Source: Halalkalibacter urbisdiaboli (lineage in GTDB: Bacteria; Bacillota; Bacilli; Bacillales; Bacillaceae_D). From it: a stretch of DNA of 64,000 nt. The stretch lies in assembly GCF_002156385.1 (NCBI RefSeq), contig NZ_MVJM01000003.1:290751-354750 (forward strand). The letters are read 5' to 3'. A program made the position numbers and the translations under genes. Positions 45,971-54,974 of this stretch are shown here, one piece after another. Positions within the stretch are counted from its first letter, which is position 1; each line of letters begins with the position of its first letter. The notes under the pieces are model-generated. The model worked only from the letters and a program-made list of their open reading frames with translations, ran no database searches and was not told where the DNA came from.

Positions 45971-46771
45971 ATGTCAATGAATTTCTTAGAACTAGAACAG
46001 GTTGCACGGGATTGGACTTATGAGGCTGGTGAAAAAGTTAAACAATCACTAGAGAATCCTATACATATTGAATCAAAGTCTAACCCAAATGATCTTGTAA
46101 CCGAGGTTGATAAAGCAATTGAACAGTTTTTTTATGAGAAAATAACGCAGCATTATCCTGACCACTTGTTTTTAGGAGAAGAAGGGATTGCTGAAGAACT
46201 AACTTCTTTAGAGGGGACAGTATGGATTATTGATCCAATTGATGGAACGATGAATTTTGTTCATCAGAAATATAACTTTGCTATTTCTGTAGCAGTTTAT
46301 CATGAAGGTGTTGGGATGATAGGCATCGTCTACGATGTGATGAGTGATGAAATGTTTCGAGCTGTCCGCGATTCCGGTGCTTATCTAAATGATGTAGAAT
46401 TGTTACCTGTTTTAGAACGTCCGTTGGAAGAATCAATCGTAGGAATTAATGCCAGATGGCTAGTGGAAGGTCGTAACCCTTATCAAAATCCACTTAGGGC
46501 CCTTGTACGTGATTTGAGAGGAACACGTTCGTACGGCTCTGCTGCCATAGAATTGGCTTATGTTGCAGCTGATCGATTAGATGGGTACATTTGTGTAAAG
46601 CTATCACCTTGGGATTACGCAGCCGGTGCAGTTTTATTAGAGGAGGTCGGGTGTAAGATTTCAACGTTTCAAGGTAAGAGGTTATCAATGCTTACACCGA
46701 ATACTGTTATTGCGGGGAAACCTCAATTACATAAGGAAATGATTTCTGGCTATGTCGGAGAGGAGTTGTAA
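45971..46771 (+). CDS. yktC: Inositol monophosphatase family protein (SuhB/YktC-like)
   Basis: 266-aa Mg-dependent phosphatase. Metal-site motifs: LGEEG (about 74), DPIDGTMNFVH (about 91-101) and SPWDYAAGAVLLEE (about 213). Substrate could be inositol phosphate or another sugar phosphate. ATG 45971 follows TTAGGGGGC; an upstream ATG at 45881 lacks a ribosome site and adds 30 unrelated residues. The next gene starts 1 bp after its stop. Confidence 0.88.
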   Translation: MSMNFLELEQVARDWTYEAGEKVKQSLENPIHIESKSNPNDLVTEVDKAIEQFFYEKITQHYPDHLFLGEEGIAEELTSLEGTVWIIDPIDGTMNFVHQKYNFAISVAVYHEGVGMIGIVYDVMSDEMFRAVRDSGAYLNDVELLPVLERPLEESIVGINARWLVEGRNPYQNPLRALVRDLRGTRSYGSAAIELAYVAADRLDGYICVKLSPWDYAAGAVLLEEVGCKISTFQGKRLSMLTPNTVIAGKPQLHKEMISGYVGEEL

Positions 46772-46772
46772 A

Positions 46773-47660
46773 ATGAAACGGGTTGGCTTTATTGGTCTTG
46801 GGACGATGGGATTACCAATGGCTAAGCATTTACTTGATGCAGGTTTTGAAACGTTTGTTGTAAGTCGTAGCAGAGGTCCTGTTGAAGAAGCTATATCATA
46901 CGGAGCTGTTGAAGCCAAGTCTCCGAAAGATTTAATGGAACAAGTGGATGTTGTCATGACTTGTTTACCTCTTCCTGAAACGGTTTTATCTGTCTATGAA
47001 GGCGACAATGGGATTATTGCCGGTGCAAGTGAAGGAAAAATTGTAATAGACCATTCAACAGTTGATCGACAAACGAATGAAAGAGTAGCAACCCAATTAG
47101 AAAAAAAAGGTGCGTATTTTCTTGATGCCCCCGTTAGTGGCGGACCGATGGGAGCAAAAGCTGGTACGTTAACCATCATGTGTGGAGGAGAGGAGAAAGC
47201 GTTTAGCAAAGTAAAACCAGTAATGAAGGCATTTGGAGAATATATTGTCCACGTTGGAGAGATTGGAAGGGGTACCGTTATAAAGCTACTTAATAATATG
47301 CTTGTCGGTGTTCACCAAACTGCTCTAGCGGAATGCTATGTTATGGCGGAAAAGGCCGGAGTAGATCCTGCAATTGCCTATGATTTAATTAAGAAAAGTT
47401 CAGGCTTTTCAAAGGCGATGGATTGGTCCGTTGAAGCAATCTTGGATCGTTCGTTTACTCCGCGTTTTGCTATTAACCTTCTGCATAAAGACATGAAATT
47501 AGCGCTTGATTTAGCCGATGATATCGATATGCCATTGGACATTGTCAAGTTCGCTGAACGCAAAGTAGAAGATGCCAAAAAGGAATTTGGTGAGCAGGAT
47601 GTATGTGCGTTAATTCGTCCTTTAGAAGAAAAAACTGGAGTCATTGTTAAAAGAAAATAA
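46773..47660 (+). CDS. NAD(P)-dependent beta-hydroxyacid dehydrogenase (HIBADH family)
   Basis: 295 aa. N-terminal Rossmann motif FIGLGTMGLPMAKHLLDAG (about 5-23), substrate-binding DAPVSGGPMGAKAGTL (about 117) and catalytic lysine in VIKLLNN (about 170), the order of 3-hydroxyisobutyrate, tartronate-semialdehyde and 6-phosphogluconate-like dehydrogenases. The substrate is not determinable. GGAGAGGAG precedes the ATG; 1 bp after the phosphatase stop, so a two-gene unit. Confidence 0.88.
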   Translation: MKRVGFIGLGTMGLPMAKHLLDAGFETFVVSRSRGPVEEAISYGAVEAKSPKDLMEQVDVVMTCLPLPETVLSVYEGDNGIIAGASEGKIVIDHSTVDRQTNERVATQLEKKGAYFLDAPVSGGPMGAKAGTLTIMCGGEEKAFSKVKPVMKAFGEYIVHVGEIGRGTVIKLLNNMLVGVHQTALAECYVMAEKAGVDPAIAYDLIKKSSGFSKAMDWSVEAILDRSFTPRFAINLLHKDMKLALDLADDIDMPLDIVKFAERKVEDAKKEFGEQDVCALIRPLEEKTGVIVKRK

Positions 47661-47692
47661 AAGCGAGCCGCAATCCTGCAGCACGCTTTTTT
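47659..47692 (+). terminator. Terminator after the dehydrogenase gene
   Basis: AAAAGCG (47659-47665) / CGCTTTT (47684-47690) with partial inner pairing, T run. Confidence 0.6.
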
Positions 47693-47726
47693 ATATGTGT
47701 TTTTTAAAACTTTTGCAAACAAAAAA

Positions 47727-47912
47727 TTAATAATCCTGAGACTCTCGTACTTTTTTACGTAAACTAAAACCAAGTCCTGTTGAGATAATCATACCTGCAG
47801 TCGCCAGTAAAGCAATGATTATGCTTCTTTCAGCAATTGCAACACCGATACTCATAATACAAAGAACTGTTAATATTGCGAGTAGCATAAACCAAATATT
47901 TTCTTTCTTCAC
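47727..47912 (-). CDS. ylaF: YlaF-type small membrane protein (DUF5325)
   Basis: 61 aa, two hydrophobic helices (WFMLLAILTVLCIMSIGVAI and IIIALLATAGMIISTGLGF) with a basic C-terminus KKVRESQDY. Matches B. subtilis YlaF in size, layout and position upstream of typA. GGGGGGAC lies upstream of the ATG. Function unknown. Confidence 0.82.
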   Translation of the reverse strand: MKKENIWFMLLAILTVLCIMSIGVAIAERSIIIALLATAGMIISTGLGFSLRKKVRESQDY

Positions 47913-48030
47913 TTTTTGTCCCCCCGTATGAAACGTTCCATGTAGTAAGTGTACCTTGAAATGGCGAAAAGGAAAACCCTTGTATGTGACAAAAACGTTA
48001 AAGATGGTTATTACCTACAAAAAAAACGTA

Positions 48031-48061
48031 TTGTCCTTTCTGAATTAATATGTGATATACT
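48031..48061 (+). promoter_or_regulatory. Candidate promoter of typA
   Basis: TTGTCC (48031-48036), 19 bp, TGA-TATACT (48053-48061) with an extended -10. 35 bp before the start codon. Confidence 0.5.
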
Positions 48062-48096
48062 TAGACAGTTAAGAACATGATTAAGGAGAGAATTAA

Positions 48097-49935
48097 ATGA
48101 CACAACGTAATGATATACGGAATATCGCGATTATTGCTCACGTTGACCACGGAAAAACAACATTGGTTGACCAGTTATTGAAGCAATCAGGAACATTCCG
48201 TGAAAACGAACAAGTTGAAGAGCGCGCAATGGACTCGAATGCACTTGAAAAAGAACGTGGAATTACCATTCTAGCAAAAAACACCGCAATTAATTACGGT
48301 GATAAACGAATAAATATTATGGATACACCAGGGCATGCTGACTTCGGTGGAGAAGTAGAACGAATCATGAAAATGGTTGATGGAGTACTTCTTGTTGTAG
48401 ATGCTTATGAGGGATGTATGCCACAAACAAGATTTGTGTTAAAGAAGGCATTGGAGCAAAAATTAACACCGATTGTTGTAGTAAATAAAATTGACCGTGA
48501 TTTCGCAAGACCTACTGAGGTTGTAGATGAAGTTATTGATTTATTTATTGATTTAGGTGCTGAAGAAGAACAGTTGGATTTCCCAGTTGTCTATGCTTCA
48601 GCTATTAATGGTACAGCAAGTCGAAATCCTGAGCAACAAGATGAAGATATGACATCACTATTTGAGACGGTTATTGAAACGATTCCTGCCCCAATCGACA
48701 ATAGTGATGAACCATTACAATTCCAAGTAACGATGCTGGATTATAATGATTATTTAGGACGTATTGGAATCGGACGTGTATTTCGTGGAACGATTAACGT
48801 AGGTCAGCAAGTAGCGTTAATGAAGCTTGATGGAAGCGTAAAGCAGTTCCGTGTGACGAAAATGTTCGGTTTCCTTGGACTAAAACGAATTGAAATCGAA
48901 GAAGCAAAAGCTGGGGATTTAATTGCTGTTTCGGGGATGGAAGAAATCAACGTAGGTGAGACGGTTTGTCCTGTTGAGCATCAAGAAGCATTACCTGTTT
49001 TAAGAATCGATGAACCAACATTACAAATGACATTCCTTGTTAATAATAGTCCATTTGCAGGACGTGAAGGGAAGCATGTCACAAGCAGAAAGCTTGAAGA
49101 ACGTTTACGTGCTGAGCTTGAAACTGATGTTAGCTTACGTGTTGATAATACGGATTCTCCAGATGTTTGGATTGTATCTGGAAGAGGAGAGCTACATTTA
49201 TCAATTTTAATTGAAAATATGCGTCGTGAAGGCTATGAGCTTCAAGTTTCAAAACCAGAAGTTATCATTCGTGATATTGATGGAGTCCGTTCAGAGCCAG
49301 TTGAACGTGTTCAAATCGATGTTCCTGAAGAATATACAGGAGCTGTTATGGAATCACTAGGTGAACGAAAAGGTGAAATGGTTAACATGACGAACACTGG
49401 AAATGGACAAGTTCGTTTAGAATTTATGGTGCCTGCTCGTGGATTGATCGGTTATACTACGGAATTTCTTACTCAAACGCGAGGATACGGGATTATTAAC
49501 CACTCATTTGATGGTTACCAACCGATGGCAGCTGGCCATGTAGGCGGACGTCGTCAAGGAGTACTTGTTTCAATGGATACTGGGAAAGCTAGTCAATATG
49601 GTATAATGCAAGTTGAAGACCGTGGAACGATCTTTGTTGAACCTGGTACAGAAATCTATGAGGGAATGATCGTAGGTGAGCATACTCGAGAGAATGATCT
49701 TACAGTAAATATCACAAAAATGAAACAACAAACCAACATTCGTTCAGCTAATAAAGACAATACTGTTACAATGAAAAAACCACGCATTATGACTCTTGAA
49801 GAAGCACTGGAGTATTTAAATGAAGACGAGTATTGCGAATTAACACCCGAATCCATCCGACTACGTAAAAAAATCCTAATTAAGTCAGAGCGTGAACGTG
49901 AAGAAAAGCGTAGAAAGCTTGCGGCTAAGTCTTAG
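48097..49935 (+). CDS. typA: Translational GTPase TypA/BipA
   Basis: 612-aa ribosome-associated GTPase involved in 50S biogenesis and stress or cold adaptation. G1 [15 protein letters not shown] (about 14-28), G2 ERGITI, G3 DTPGHADFG (about 76-84), G4 NKID (about 130); then EF-Tu-like domain 2, EF-G-like domains and the BipA-specific C-terminus. AAGGAGAG precedes the ATG. Followed 22 bp later by ylaH. Confidence 0.97.
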   Translation: MTQRNDIRNIAIIAHVDHGKTTLVDQLLKQSGTFRENEQVEERAMDSNALEKERGITILAKNTAINYGDKRINIMDTPGHADFGGEVERIMKMVDGVLLVVDAYEGCMPQTRFVLKKALEQKLTPIVVVNKIDRDFARPTEVVDEVIDLFIDLGAEEEQLDFPVVYASAINGTASRNPEQQDEDMTSLFETVIETIPAPIDNSDEPLQFQVTMLDYNDYLGRIGIGRVFRGTINVGQQVALMKLDGSVKQFRVTKMFGFLGLKRIEIEEAKAGDLIAVSGMEEINVGETVCPVEHQEALPVLRIDEPTLQMTFLVNNSPFAGREGKHVTSRKLEERLRAELETDVSLRVDNTDSPDVWIVSGRGELHLSILIENMRREGYELQVSKPEVIIRDIDGVRSEPVERVQIDVPEEYTGAVMESLGERKGEMVNMTNTGNGQVRLEFMVPARGLIGYTTEFLTQTRGYGIINHSFDGYQPMAAGHVGGRRQGVLVSMDTGKASQYGIMQVEDRGTIFVEPGTEIYEGMIVGEHTRENDLTVNITKMKQQTNIRSANKDNTVTMKKPRIMTLEEALEYLNEDEYCELTPESIRLRKKILIKSEREREEKRRKLAAKS

Positions 49936-49957
49936 GTAAAAGGGATTGGTGGTATTT

Positions 49958-50290
49958 GTGGATAACCAGCAATATTCTGAAGCTGATTTAGAGAATTTAA
50001 CATGGTTGATGAGATGGACTTATGAAAATCCATGGAATGGACTTTATGCCTTTTTAATCATCGTCGTATTAGCAATAATTGTTTTTAATTTAGGGTTTGC
50101 TCAAAAATTACCTATTTTAAAAAAGATCGTTGTTTATATCGGCTTGATTATTGGTTGTTTTGTTTTATGGTTTCTTGAATTTGCATTTGGTGCACCGATG
50201 ATTGTTGTGTTGATTATTTCTGGTGTTGTTCTTGGAATTTATCGATTCCGACTACATTTGCATCGGAAAGAAAAACAAAAGGAATTGTAA
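49958..50290 (+). CDS. ylaH: YlaH-like membrane protein
   Basis: 110 aa with three hydrophobic helices (LYAFLIIVVLAIIVFNLG; IVVYIGLIIGCFVLWFLE; MIVVLIISGVVLGIY) and a charged tail. YlaH family, unknown function. GTG 49958 has GGTGG upstream; a TTG at 49946 would be too close to AAAGGGA. Gene order typA-ylaH-ylaI is conserved in Bacillus. Confidence 0.82.
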   Translation: MDNQQYSEADLENLTWLMRWTYENPWNGLYAFLIIVVLAIIVFNLGFAQKLPILKKIVVYIGLIIGCFVLWFLEFAFGAPMIVVLIISGVVLGIYRFRLHLHRKEKQKEL

Positions 50291-50293
50291 TAT

Positions 50294-50330
50294 AGTAAAG
50301 GCCGGTATGATTTTCATACCGGCCTTTACT
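50294..50330. terminator. Bidirectional terminator between ylaH and ylaI
   Basis: Perfect 17-bp stem (50294-50310 with 50314-50330), TTT loop, in the 51-bp gap between the converging genes. Confidence 0.92.
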
Positions 50331-50341
50331 ACTATTTGTTA

Positions 50342-50545
50342 CTACACCCATTCATCCTGTTCCTTCTGTTGGTGCTTCAATTGAAAGGATCCAGTTGCTT
50401 TTCGTTCCTCAGTGCGATACGTAATTCGTTCGTGACAATCATCACACATATAAGTGTGAATCGGTCTGTTGCGTAGACGTTTCGCTAGAGGTAGAAAATC
50501 ATCAAGTTTGTCAATTTTATCACATAAAACACATTTTACTCGCAT
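50342..50545 (-). CDS. ylaI: YlaI-family zinc-binding protein (DUF2197)
   Basis: 67 aa. Two CxxC knuckles, CVLC (about residues 5-8) and CDDC (about 34-37), would bind zinc; the rest is charged. It opens MRVKCVLCDKI and has LAKRLRNRPIHTYMC, matching YlaI. ATG 50545 is 8 bases after GGAG; an upstream in-frame GTG at 50554 is less well placed. Function unknown. Confidence 0.88.
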   Translation of the reverse strand: MRVKCVLCDKIDKLDDFLPLAKRLRNRPIHTYMCDDCHERITYRTEERKATGSFQLKHQQKEQDEWV

Positions 50546-50727
50546 GTATAACACTCCGTTTCCAAAAAAACATTAACTAAACCTTATTCTCAAGGAGCAT
50601 GTAAGCCTTCTCCTTTCCATTGTAAGCCGAAAAGGAATAAAAATAAACAGGTTTTATTTTTGCACTTAGTTCGATATAGTAGTAGTGTAAGGGAGAATAA
50701 GTAAAAATTTGGACTGGAGGTTACAAA

Positions 50728-51183
50728 ATGGCAAATCAAGTCGAGCATGCATTAACGGATGAACTACTACCGCTTTTACAAAAAGAGCGTTATGTAACAC
50801 TTTCTACAGTTGACTATGAAATGCAGACACCAAATGTTAATGCCATTTCATGGATTTTTGCGCCAACTAACAATTTTGTTCGATTTGCAATTGATAATCG
50901 TTCACGAATTGTAGAAAACATTAAAGCTAATTCAGGTGTAGTCATCACACTTATTGGTAATGGTTCTACTTTTTCTATTTCTGGTACTGCTCGCATTGCA
51001 ATTGAAAAGCTTGAAGATGTTCCTCTTAAGCTTGCAATGATTGAAGTTAATGTTGAAGAAGTTCGTGACGTAATGTTTTATGGTGCCAAGATCGTGACAG
51101 AACCCAAATATGATAAAACGTATGATGCGCAAGCAGCGGCGAAGTTAGATCGTCAAGTGATGGACGCGTTAAAAAAAGCTTAG
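50728..51183 (+). CDS. Pyridoxamine 5'-phosphate oxidase-fold protein
   Basis: 151 aa. The beta-barrel pattern YVTLSTVDYEMQTPNVNAISW...FAIDNRSRIVENIKANSGVVITLIGNG belongs to the FMN-binding split-barrel/PNPOx-like family. Typical substrates are unknown for such stand-alone members. GGAGG lies 8 bases before the ATG. It occupies the place where B. subtilis has the unrelated sporulation lipoprotein gene ylaJ. A terminator follows. Confidence 0.8.
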   Translation: MANQVEHALTDELLPLLQKERYVTLSTVDYEMQTPNVNAISWIFAPTNNFVRFAIDNRSRIVENIKANSGVVITLIGNGSTFSISGTARIAIEKLEDVPLKLAMIEVNVEEVRDVMFYGAKIVTEPKYDKTYDAQAAAKLDRQVMDALKKA

Positions 51184-51205
51184 TCAAAAGAATGACTAGG
51201 CTTTT
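51174..51205 (+). terminator. Terminator after the PNPOx-fold gene
   Basis: AAAAGC-T-TAGTCA pairs with TGACTA-G-GCTTTT around a 6-nt loop, overlapping the stop codon. Confidence 0.75.
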
Positions 51206-51376
51206 ATTGTATCGTTTTCTTGCTGTTTTCCATTGTTTTAAAGATAAGTTCGTCTAAGTTGGAAACCAAGATCATACATTCAGTAATAAGAAGTCATTAT
51301 GAAGAAACCATATTTATTCATAATGCATAAATTAAATAGTAAGACTTAGACAACGATACTTTAGTCAGGAGGCGGA

Positions 51377-52708
51377 ATGTTGAAAAAAATCTACGTTTTG
51401 GACACGAACGTACTCTTACAAGATCCTCACTCCATTTTTTCATTTCAAGATAATGAAGTGGTTATTCCAGCAATTGTGCTAGAGGAAGTGGACTCCAAAA
51501 AACGATACATGGATGAAGTAGGCAGAAATGCACGTCACTTCTCGAAATTGATAGATAATTTAAGGGGGATGGGGAAGCTGCATGAAGGTGTTCCACTAGA
51601 TACTGGTGGAAAGTTACGTGTAGAATTAAATCATCGTTCCTTTCAACGATTAAAAGATTCCTTTGCCGAAATGACAAATGATAATCGCATTATTGCCGTT
51701 GCGCTAAATCTCATGCTGGAAGAGCAAGAAAAACCTATTGGGAGACAAGTTATCCTAGTAAGTAAAGATGCACTTGTTCGAGTAAAAGCAGACGCTTTAG
51801 GTTTACCAGCGGAAGATTTTTTGAGTGACAGGGTTGTAGAATTTGACGATGTATATCCTGGTTTTGTGGAGATATATGTTGATACAGATGTAATGAGGCG
51901 ATTTTTTTCGAATGGGGAGATTGCAATCTCGGAATTAACGAAGCATCCATTTTTTCCTCATCAGTTTATAATTATGAAGGATGCTTTAGGAAGTTCAAGT
52001 TCTGCTATCGGTAAAGTGGAACCTGATGGTAAAAAAGTAAAGCCGTTTTTAAATGAGCCTGATCAAGTATGGGGAATTCGATCACGTAATGTACAACAAC
52101 GTATGGCATTTGAGCTATTATTAAGAGATGATATAAGTTTGGTCACGATGATTGGAAAAGCTGGAACTGGTAAGACACTATTATCATTAGCGGCAGGATT
52201 AATGCAGACAGAAGATTTAGGACAGTATAATAAACTCGTTGTAGCTAGACCTGTTGTTCCTTTAGGAAAAGATATTGGCTACTTGCCTGGTGAAAAAGAA
52301 GAAAAATTAAGGCCATGGATGCAACCAATTTATGATAATTTAGAGTTTCTGTTTAATACAAAGAAGCCAGGAGAATTAGACCAAATTCTTGCTGGAATGG
52401 GTTCAATTCAAGTAGAGGCGTTAACGTATATTAGAGGTCGTAGTATTCCAGATCAGTTTATCATTATTGATGAAGCTCAGAACTTAACAAAGCATGAAGT
52501 GAAGACCATTTTAACAAGGGTTGGAGAACGAAGTAAGATTGTATTAATGGGAGATCCTCAACAAATTGATCATCCTTATTTAGATGAATACAATAACGGA
52601 CTAACCTATGTCGTTGAAAAGTTTAAAGATCAAACTGTAAGTGGACATGTTAAACTTATCAAAGGAGAACGTTCTGGTCTTGCGCAGCTTGCTGCAGACC
52701 TCCTTTAA
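51377..52708 (+). CDS. ylaK: YlaK, PIN-PhoH2-type protein
   Basis: 443 aa. N-terminal PIN nuclease domain (about 1-150) with VLDTNVLLQDPHSIFSF and further acidic residues; C-terminal PhoH ATPase domain with Walker A GKAGTGKTLLSL (about 260) and Walker B IIDEAQN (about 370). PhoH2 proteins couple ATP-driven RNA unwinding to sequence-specific RNA cleavage. Start ATG 51377, or TTG 51380 three bases later, both near AGGAGGCGG. A terminator follows. Confidence 0.93.
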   Translation: MLKKIYVLDTNVLLQDPHSIFSFQDNEVVIPAIVLEEVDSKKRYMDEVGRNARHFSKLIDNLRGMGKLHEGVPLDTGGKLRVELNHRSFQRLKDSFAEMTNDNRIIAVALNLMLEEQEKPIGRQVILVSKDALVRVKADALGLPAEDFLSDRVVEFDDVYPGFVEIYVDTDVMRRFFSNGEIAISELTKHPFFPHQFIIMKDALGSSSSAIGKVEPDGKKVKPFLNEPDQVWGIRSRNVQQRMAFELLLRDDISLVTMIGKAGTGKTLLSLAAGLMQTEDLGQYNKLVVARPVVPLGKDIGYLPGEKEEKLRPWMQPIYDNLEFLFNTKKPGELDQILAGMGSIQVEALTYIRGRSIPDQFIIIDEAQNLTKHEVKTILTRVGERSKIVLMGDPQQIDHPYLDEYNNGLTYVVEKFKDQTVSGHVKLIKGERSGLAQLAADLL

Positions 52709-52743
52709 GAGACAACAGATGCTCAAAGGATTGATTACTAATT

Positions 52744-52787
52744 GAGGTATCCTTGGAGGAACGCTCCTTTCCGGATACCTCTTTTTT
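52744..52787 (+). terminator. Terminator after ylaK
   Basis: GAGGTATCC / GGATACCTC outer stem with an inner GGAG/CTCC helix, six T. Confidence 0.92.
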
Positions 52788-52790
52788 GAG

Positions 52791-53303
52791 TTAACGTTTT
52801 ACTAAAAGCCGTTTTACGTTTTTTATTGGAGCAGTTTGATTTGAACCATCTCCAAAATAAAGATGGACAGGCCCATCTTCTCTGAGGGGCTTTCCATTTT
52901 TGGAAAAACCAATAATAAAGCTAAGGGTATCCTCAAAAGGAAAGGAAAGTTTTGTGCCGTTATGTTGTTCAACAATTAATGTCGTTACATGTTCATTAGG
53001 CTTAGCATTCATTAAAAAAGGCTTCAAGGGCATTCCAAATGTGCCATTAATTAATTTTTGTTTTTCATATTTTATTTCGTTGCCGTTTGTATCAGGTCTT
53101 GGTGGAGCTGATCCTTCTATGATCTCTTTGTCCCATTGAGCTGAAATCGCCTTTTTGTAAGCCGTTTCCTCATCATCCATCGTTAAACGTTCTTCAAAGT
53201 AGGTAAGAAGGTCTACTTTACGTTCATCAAATATCCATACTGTCGGGTCAATCGTTAGTGGGTGGGATATGTCACCTTCAATAAAAAAAACAAACTCCTG
53301 CAT
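52791..53303 (-). CDS. YlaL-like protein of unknown function
   Basis: 170 aa, no membrane segment or signal. It reads as a soluble, mixed alpha/beta protein with IEGDISHPLTIDPTVWIFDERK near the N-terminus and a C-terminal DGPVHLYFGDG. Its position after ylaK and before glsA corresponds to ylaL in B. subtilis; I infer the relation from gene order and do not recognise a domain. AGGGGGAG lies 5 bases before the ATG. Confidence 0.72.
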   Translation of the reverse strand: MQEFVFFIEGDISHPLTIDPTVWIFDERKVDLLTYFEERLTMDDEETAYKKAISAQWDKEIIEGSAPPRPDTNGNEIKYEKQKLINGTFGMPLKPFLMNAKPNEHVTTLIVEQHNGTKLSFPFEDTLSFIIGFSKNGKPLREDGPVHLYFGDGSNQTAPIKNVKRLLVKR

Positions 53304-53441
53304 TAGTTAGCTCCCCCTTAAATTTATCTATTCGCGTAAATCTATCCATAAAAGAACAGTGTCTACAAGAAGTATAAAGTTTTATAGGGGATTTGTCATT
53401 TGGAAAGGCTATTAATACTAGTAGGAAAAGGTGGGAGAAGG

Positions 53442-54371
53442 ATGTTATGTCAGTATAAAAATGAATTAAAGGAAATGATTGAGGAAGTAAAAGGCTTTAC
53501 GAATCAAGGAAAAGTTGCTGATTATATACCGGCACTTGCGGATGCTAATTCAAGTACGTTAGCGGTTGCTATTTTTAATGGAAATGATACATGCTTTTCA
53601 GCTGGCCAAAGTAATGAACGATTTACATTACAAAGCATTTCAAAGGTGTTGACATTAGCTTTAGCATTAATGGATCATGGAGGGGAACTCGTGTTTTCAA
53701 AAGTGGGAATGGAACCAACTGGCGACCCATTTAATTCTATAATAAAGCTTGAATCTCATGCGCCTTCAAAACCACTTAATCCAATGATCAATGCTGGTGC
53801 ATTAGCTGTAAGTCATTTAATTAAAGGAGCATCTACAGAGGAAAAGCTTGAACGTTTATTAAACTTTGTCAGAAGGCTGAGTGGAAATGACAGTATTACG
53901 TATAATTCCGAGGTAGCAAAGTCGGAGTTTGAAACAGCTGATTTAAACCGATCTCTCGTGTATTTTATGAAACAGCATGGGGTTATAACAGGCAATGTTG
54001 AGGATTTGTTAGATTTTTACACAAAGCAATGTGCAATTGAAGTTGACTGCCATGATTTAGCTAAAATTGGCTATGCTCTTGCAACTGACGGTGCTGCTAT
54101 GAACCAGGAGGAAGAAATAATGAATCCTTATATTGCCCGAATTGTAAAAACGTTTATGGTCACTTGTGGAATGTATAATGCTTCAGGTGAATTTGCTATA
54201 AAGGTGGGGATTCCAGCAAAAAGTGGTGTCTCAGGAGGGATCGTAGGTGCGGTACCAAATGGGATGGGGATTGGGATATATGGACCTGCATTAGATGAAA
54301 AGGGAAACAGTGTGGCTGGCATGAAGTTGTTAGAAGCCATATCCGCTCGTTATCGTTTAAGTATTTTTTAA
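53442..54371 (+). CDS. glsA: Glutaminase (YlaM/GlsA2-type)
   Basis: 309 aa, the B. subtilis YlaM length. Beta-lactamase-fold enzyme deaminating glutamine to glutamate and ammonium. Catalytic serine-lysine in LQSISKVL (about residue 60), then [18 protein letters not shown], and the tyrosine in [11 protein letters not shown] (about 240). ATG 53442 has AGGTGG 8 bases upstream; an upstream TTG at 53400 has no ribosome site and adds 14 residues. Supplies nitrogen in line with the nas genes, though far from them. Confidence 0.93.
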   Translation: MLCQYKNELKEMIEEVKGFTNQGKVADYIPALADANSSTLAVAIFNGNDTCFSAGQSNERFTLQSISKVLTLALALMDHGGELVFSKVGMEPTGDPFNSIIKLESHAPSKPLNPMINAGALAVSHLIKGASTEEKLERLLNFVRRLSGNDSITYNSEVAKSEFETADLNRSLVYFMKQHGVITGNVEDLLDFYTKQCAIEVDCHDLAKIGYALATDGAAMNQEEEIMNPYIARIVKTFMVTCGMYNASGEFAIKVGIPAKSGVSGGIVGAVPNGMGIGIYGPALDEKGNSVAGMKLLEAISARYRLSIF

Positions 54372-54483
54372 TTTTGATTGTTTTGAAAAAACAGGTAGTA
54401 AAGTTCTAATGAAACATATTGCATTTTTCTAGCTAAGAAGATACTATTAATATAAGGATATTTAGAAGTTAGGAGGGGACAAC

Positions 54484-54765
54484 ATGTCAACAGAGATGGT
54501 GACAGGACATAATGAAAAAGCATATGCCCTTCTGAAATCCGATGCGGAGAAAATCCGTCAATTGATTGAAGTGCAGATGGATAATTTAACCATGCCACAG
54601 TGCCCCCTCTACGAAGAGGTATTGGATACACAAATGTTTGGTTTGTCGCGAGAAATAGACTTTGCCATCCGCCTTAATTTAGTAGAGGAAGAAAAAGGGA
54701 AGCAGCTTTTAAGTGAACTTGAACGAAAGCTTGCTGATTTACATGATGCGTCAATGCGCAAATAA
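54484..54765 (+). CDS. ylaN: YlaN (UPF0358), iron-homeostasis protein
   Basis: 93 aa, identical length to B. subtilis YlaN. All-helical, with [21 protein letters not shown] and [14 protein letters not shown](LSRE) typical of the family. Recent work links YlaN to Fe(II) binding and to relieving repression by Fur; no new evidence here. AGGAGGGG precedes the ATG. In B. subtilis ftsW follows; here a terminator and then pycA. Confidence 0.92.
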   Translation: MSTEMVTGHNEKAYALLKSDAEKIRQLIEVQMDNLTMPQCPLYEEVLDTQMFGLSREIDFAIRLNLVEEEKGKQLLSELERKLADLHDASMRK

Positions 54766-54800
54766 AAAACCAAGCTATGTAAACATAGCTTGGTTTTTTT
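54766..54800 (+). terminator. Terminator after ylaN
   Basis: AAAACCAAGCTATGT / ACATAGCTTGGTTTT (15 bp) and a seven-T run. Confidence 0.93.
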
Positions 54801-54850
54801 ATGAAAGTTTTAGGATTATCTTAAATTTTCTTATCTTATAAAAAAATTCA

Positions 54851-54880
54851 TTGCAATCTGTGGCGATTATTCACTATACT
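54851..54880 (+). promoter_or_regulatory. Candidate promoter of pycA
   Basis: TTGCAA (54851-54856), 18 bp, TATACT (54875-54880). About 95 bp before the start codon. Confidence 0.5.
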
Positions 54881-54974
54881 AATAACAAGTTTTTAATTAG
54901 TATGTCACATTTAAAAAATATTAGTAAATGATGACATGCCAAAGGGACATAATACATAATATAGGAGGTCTTGT

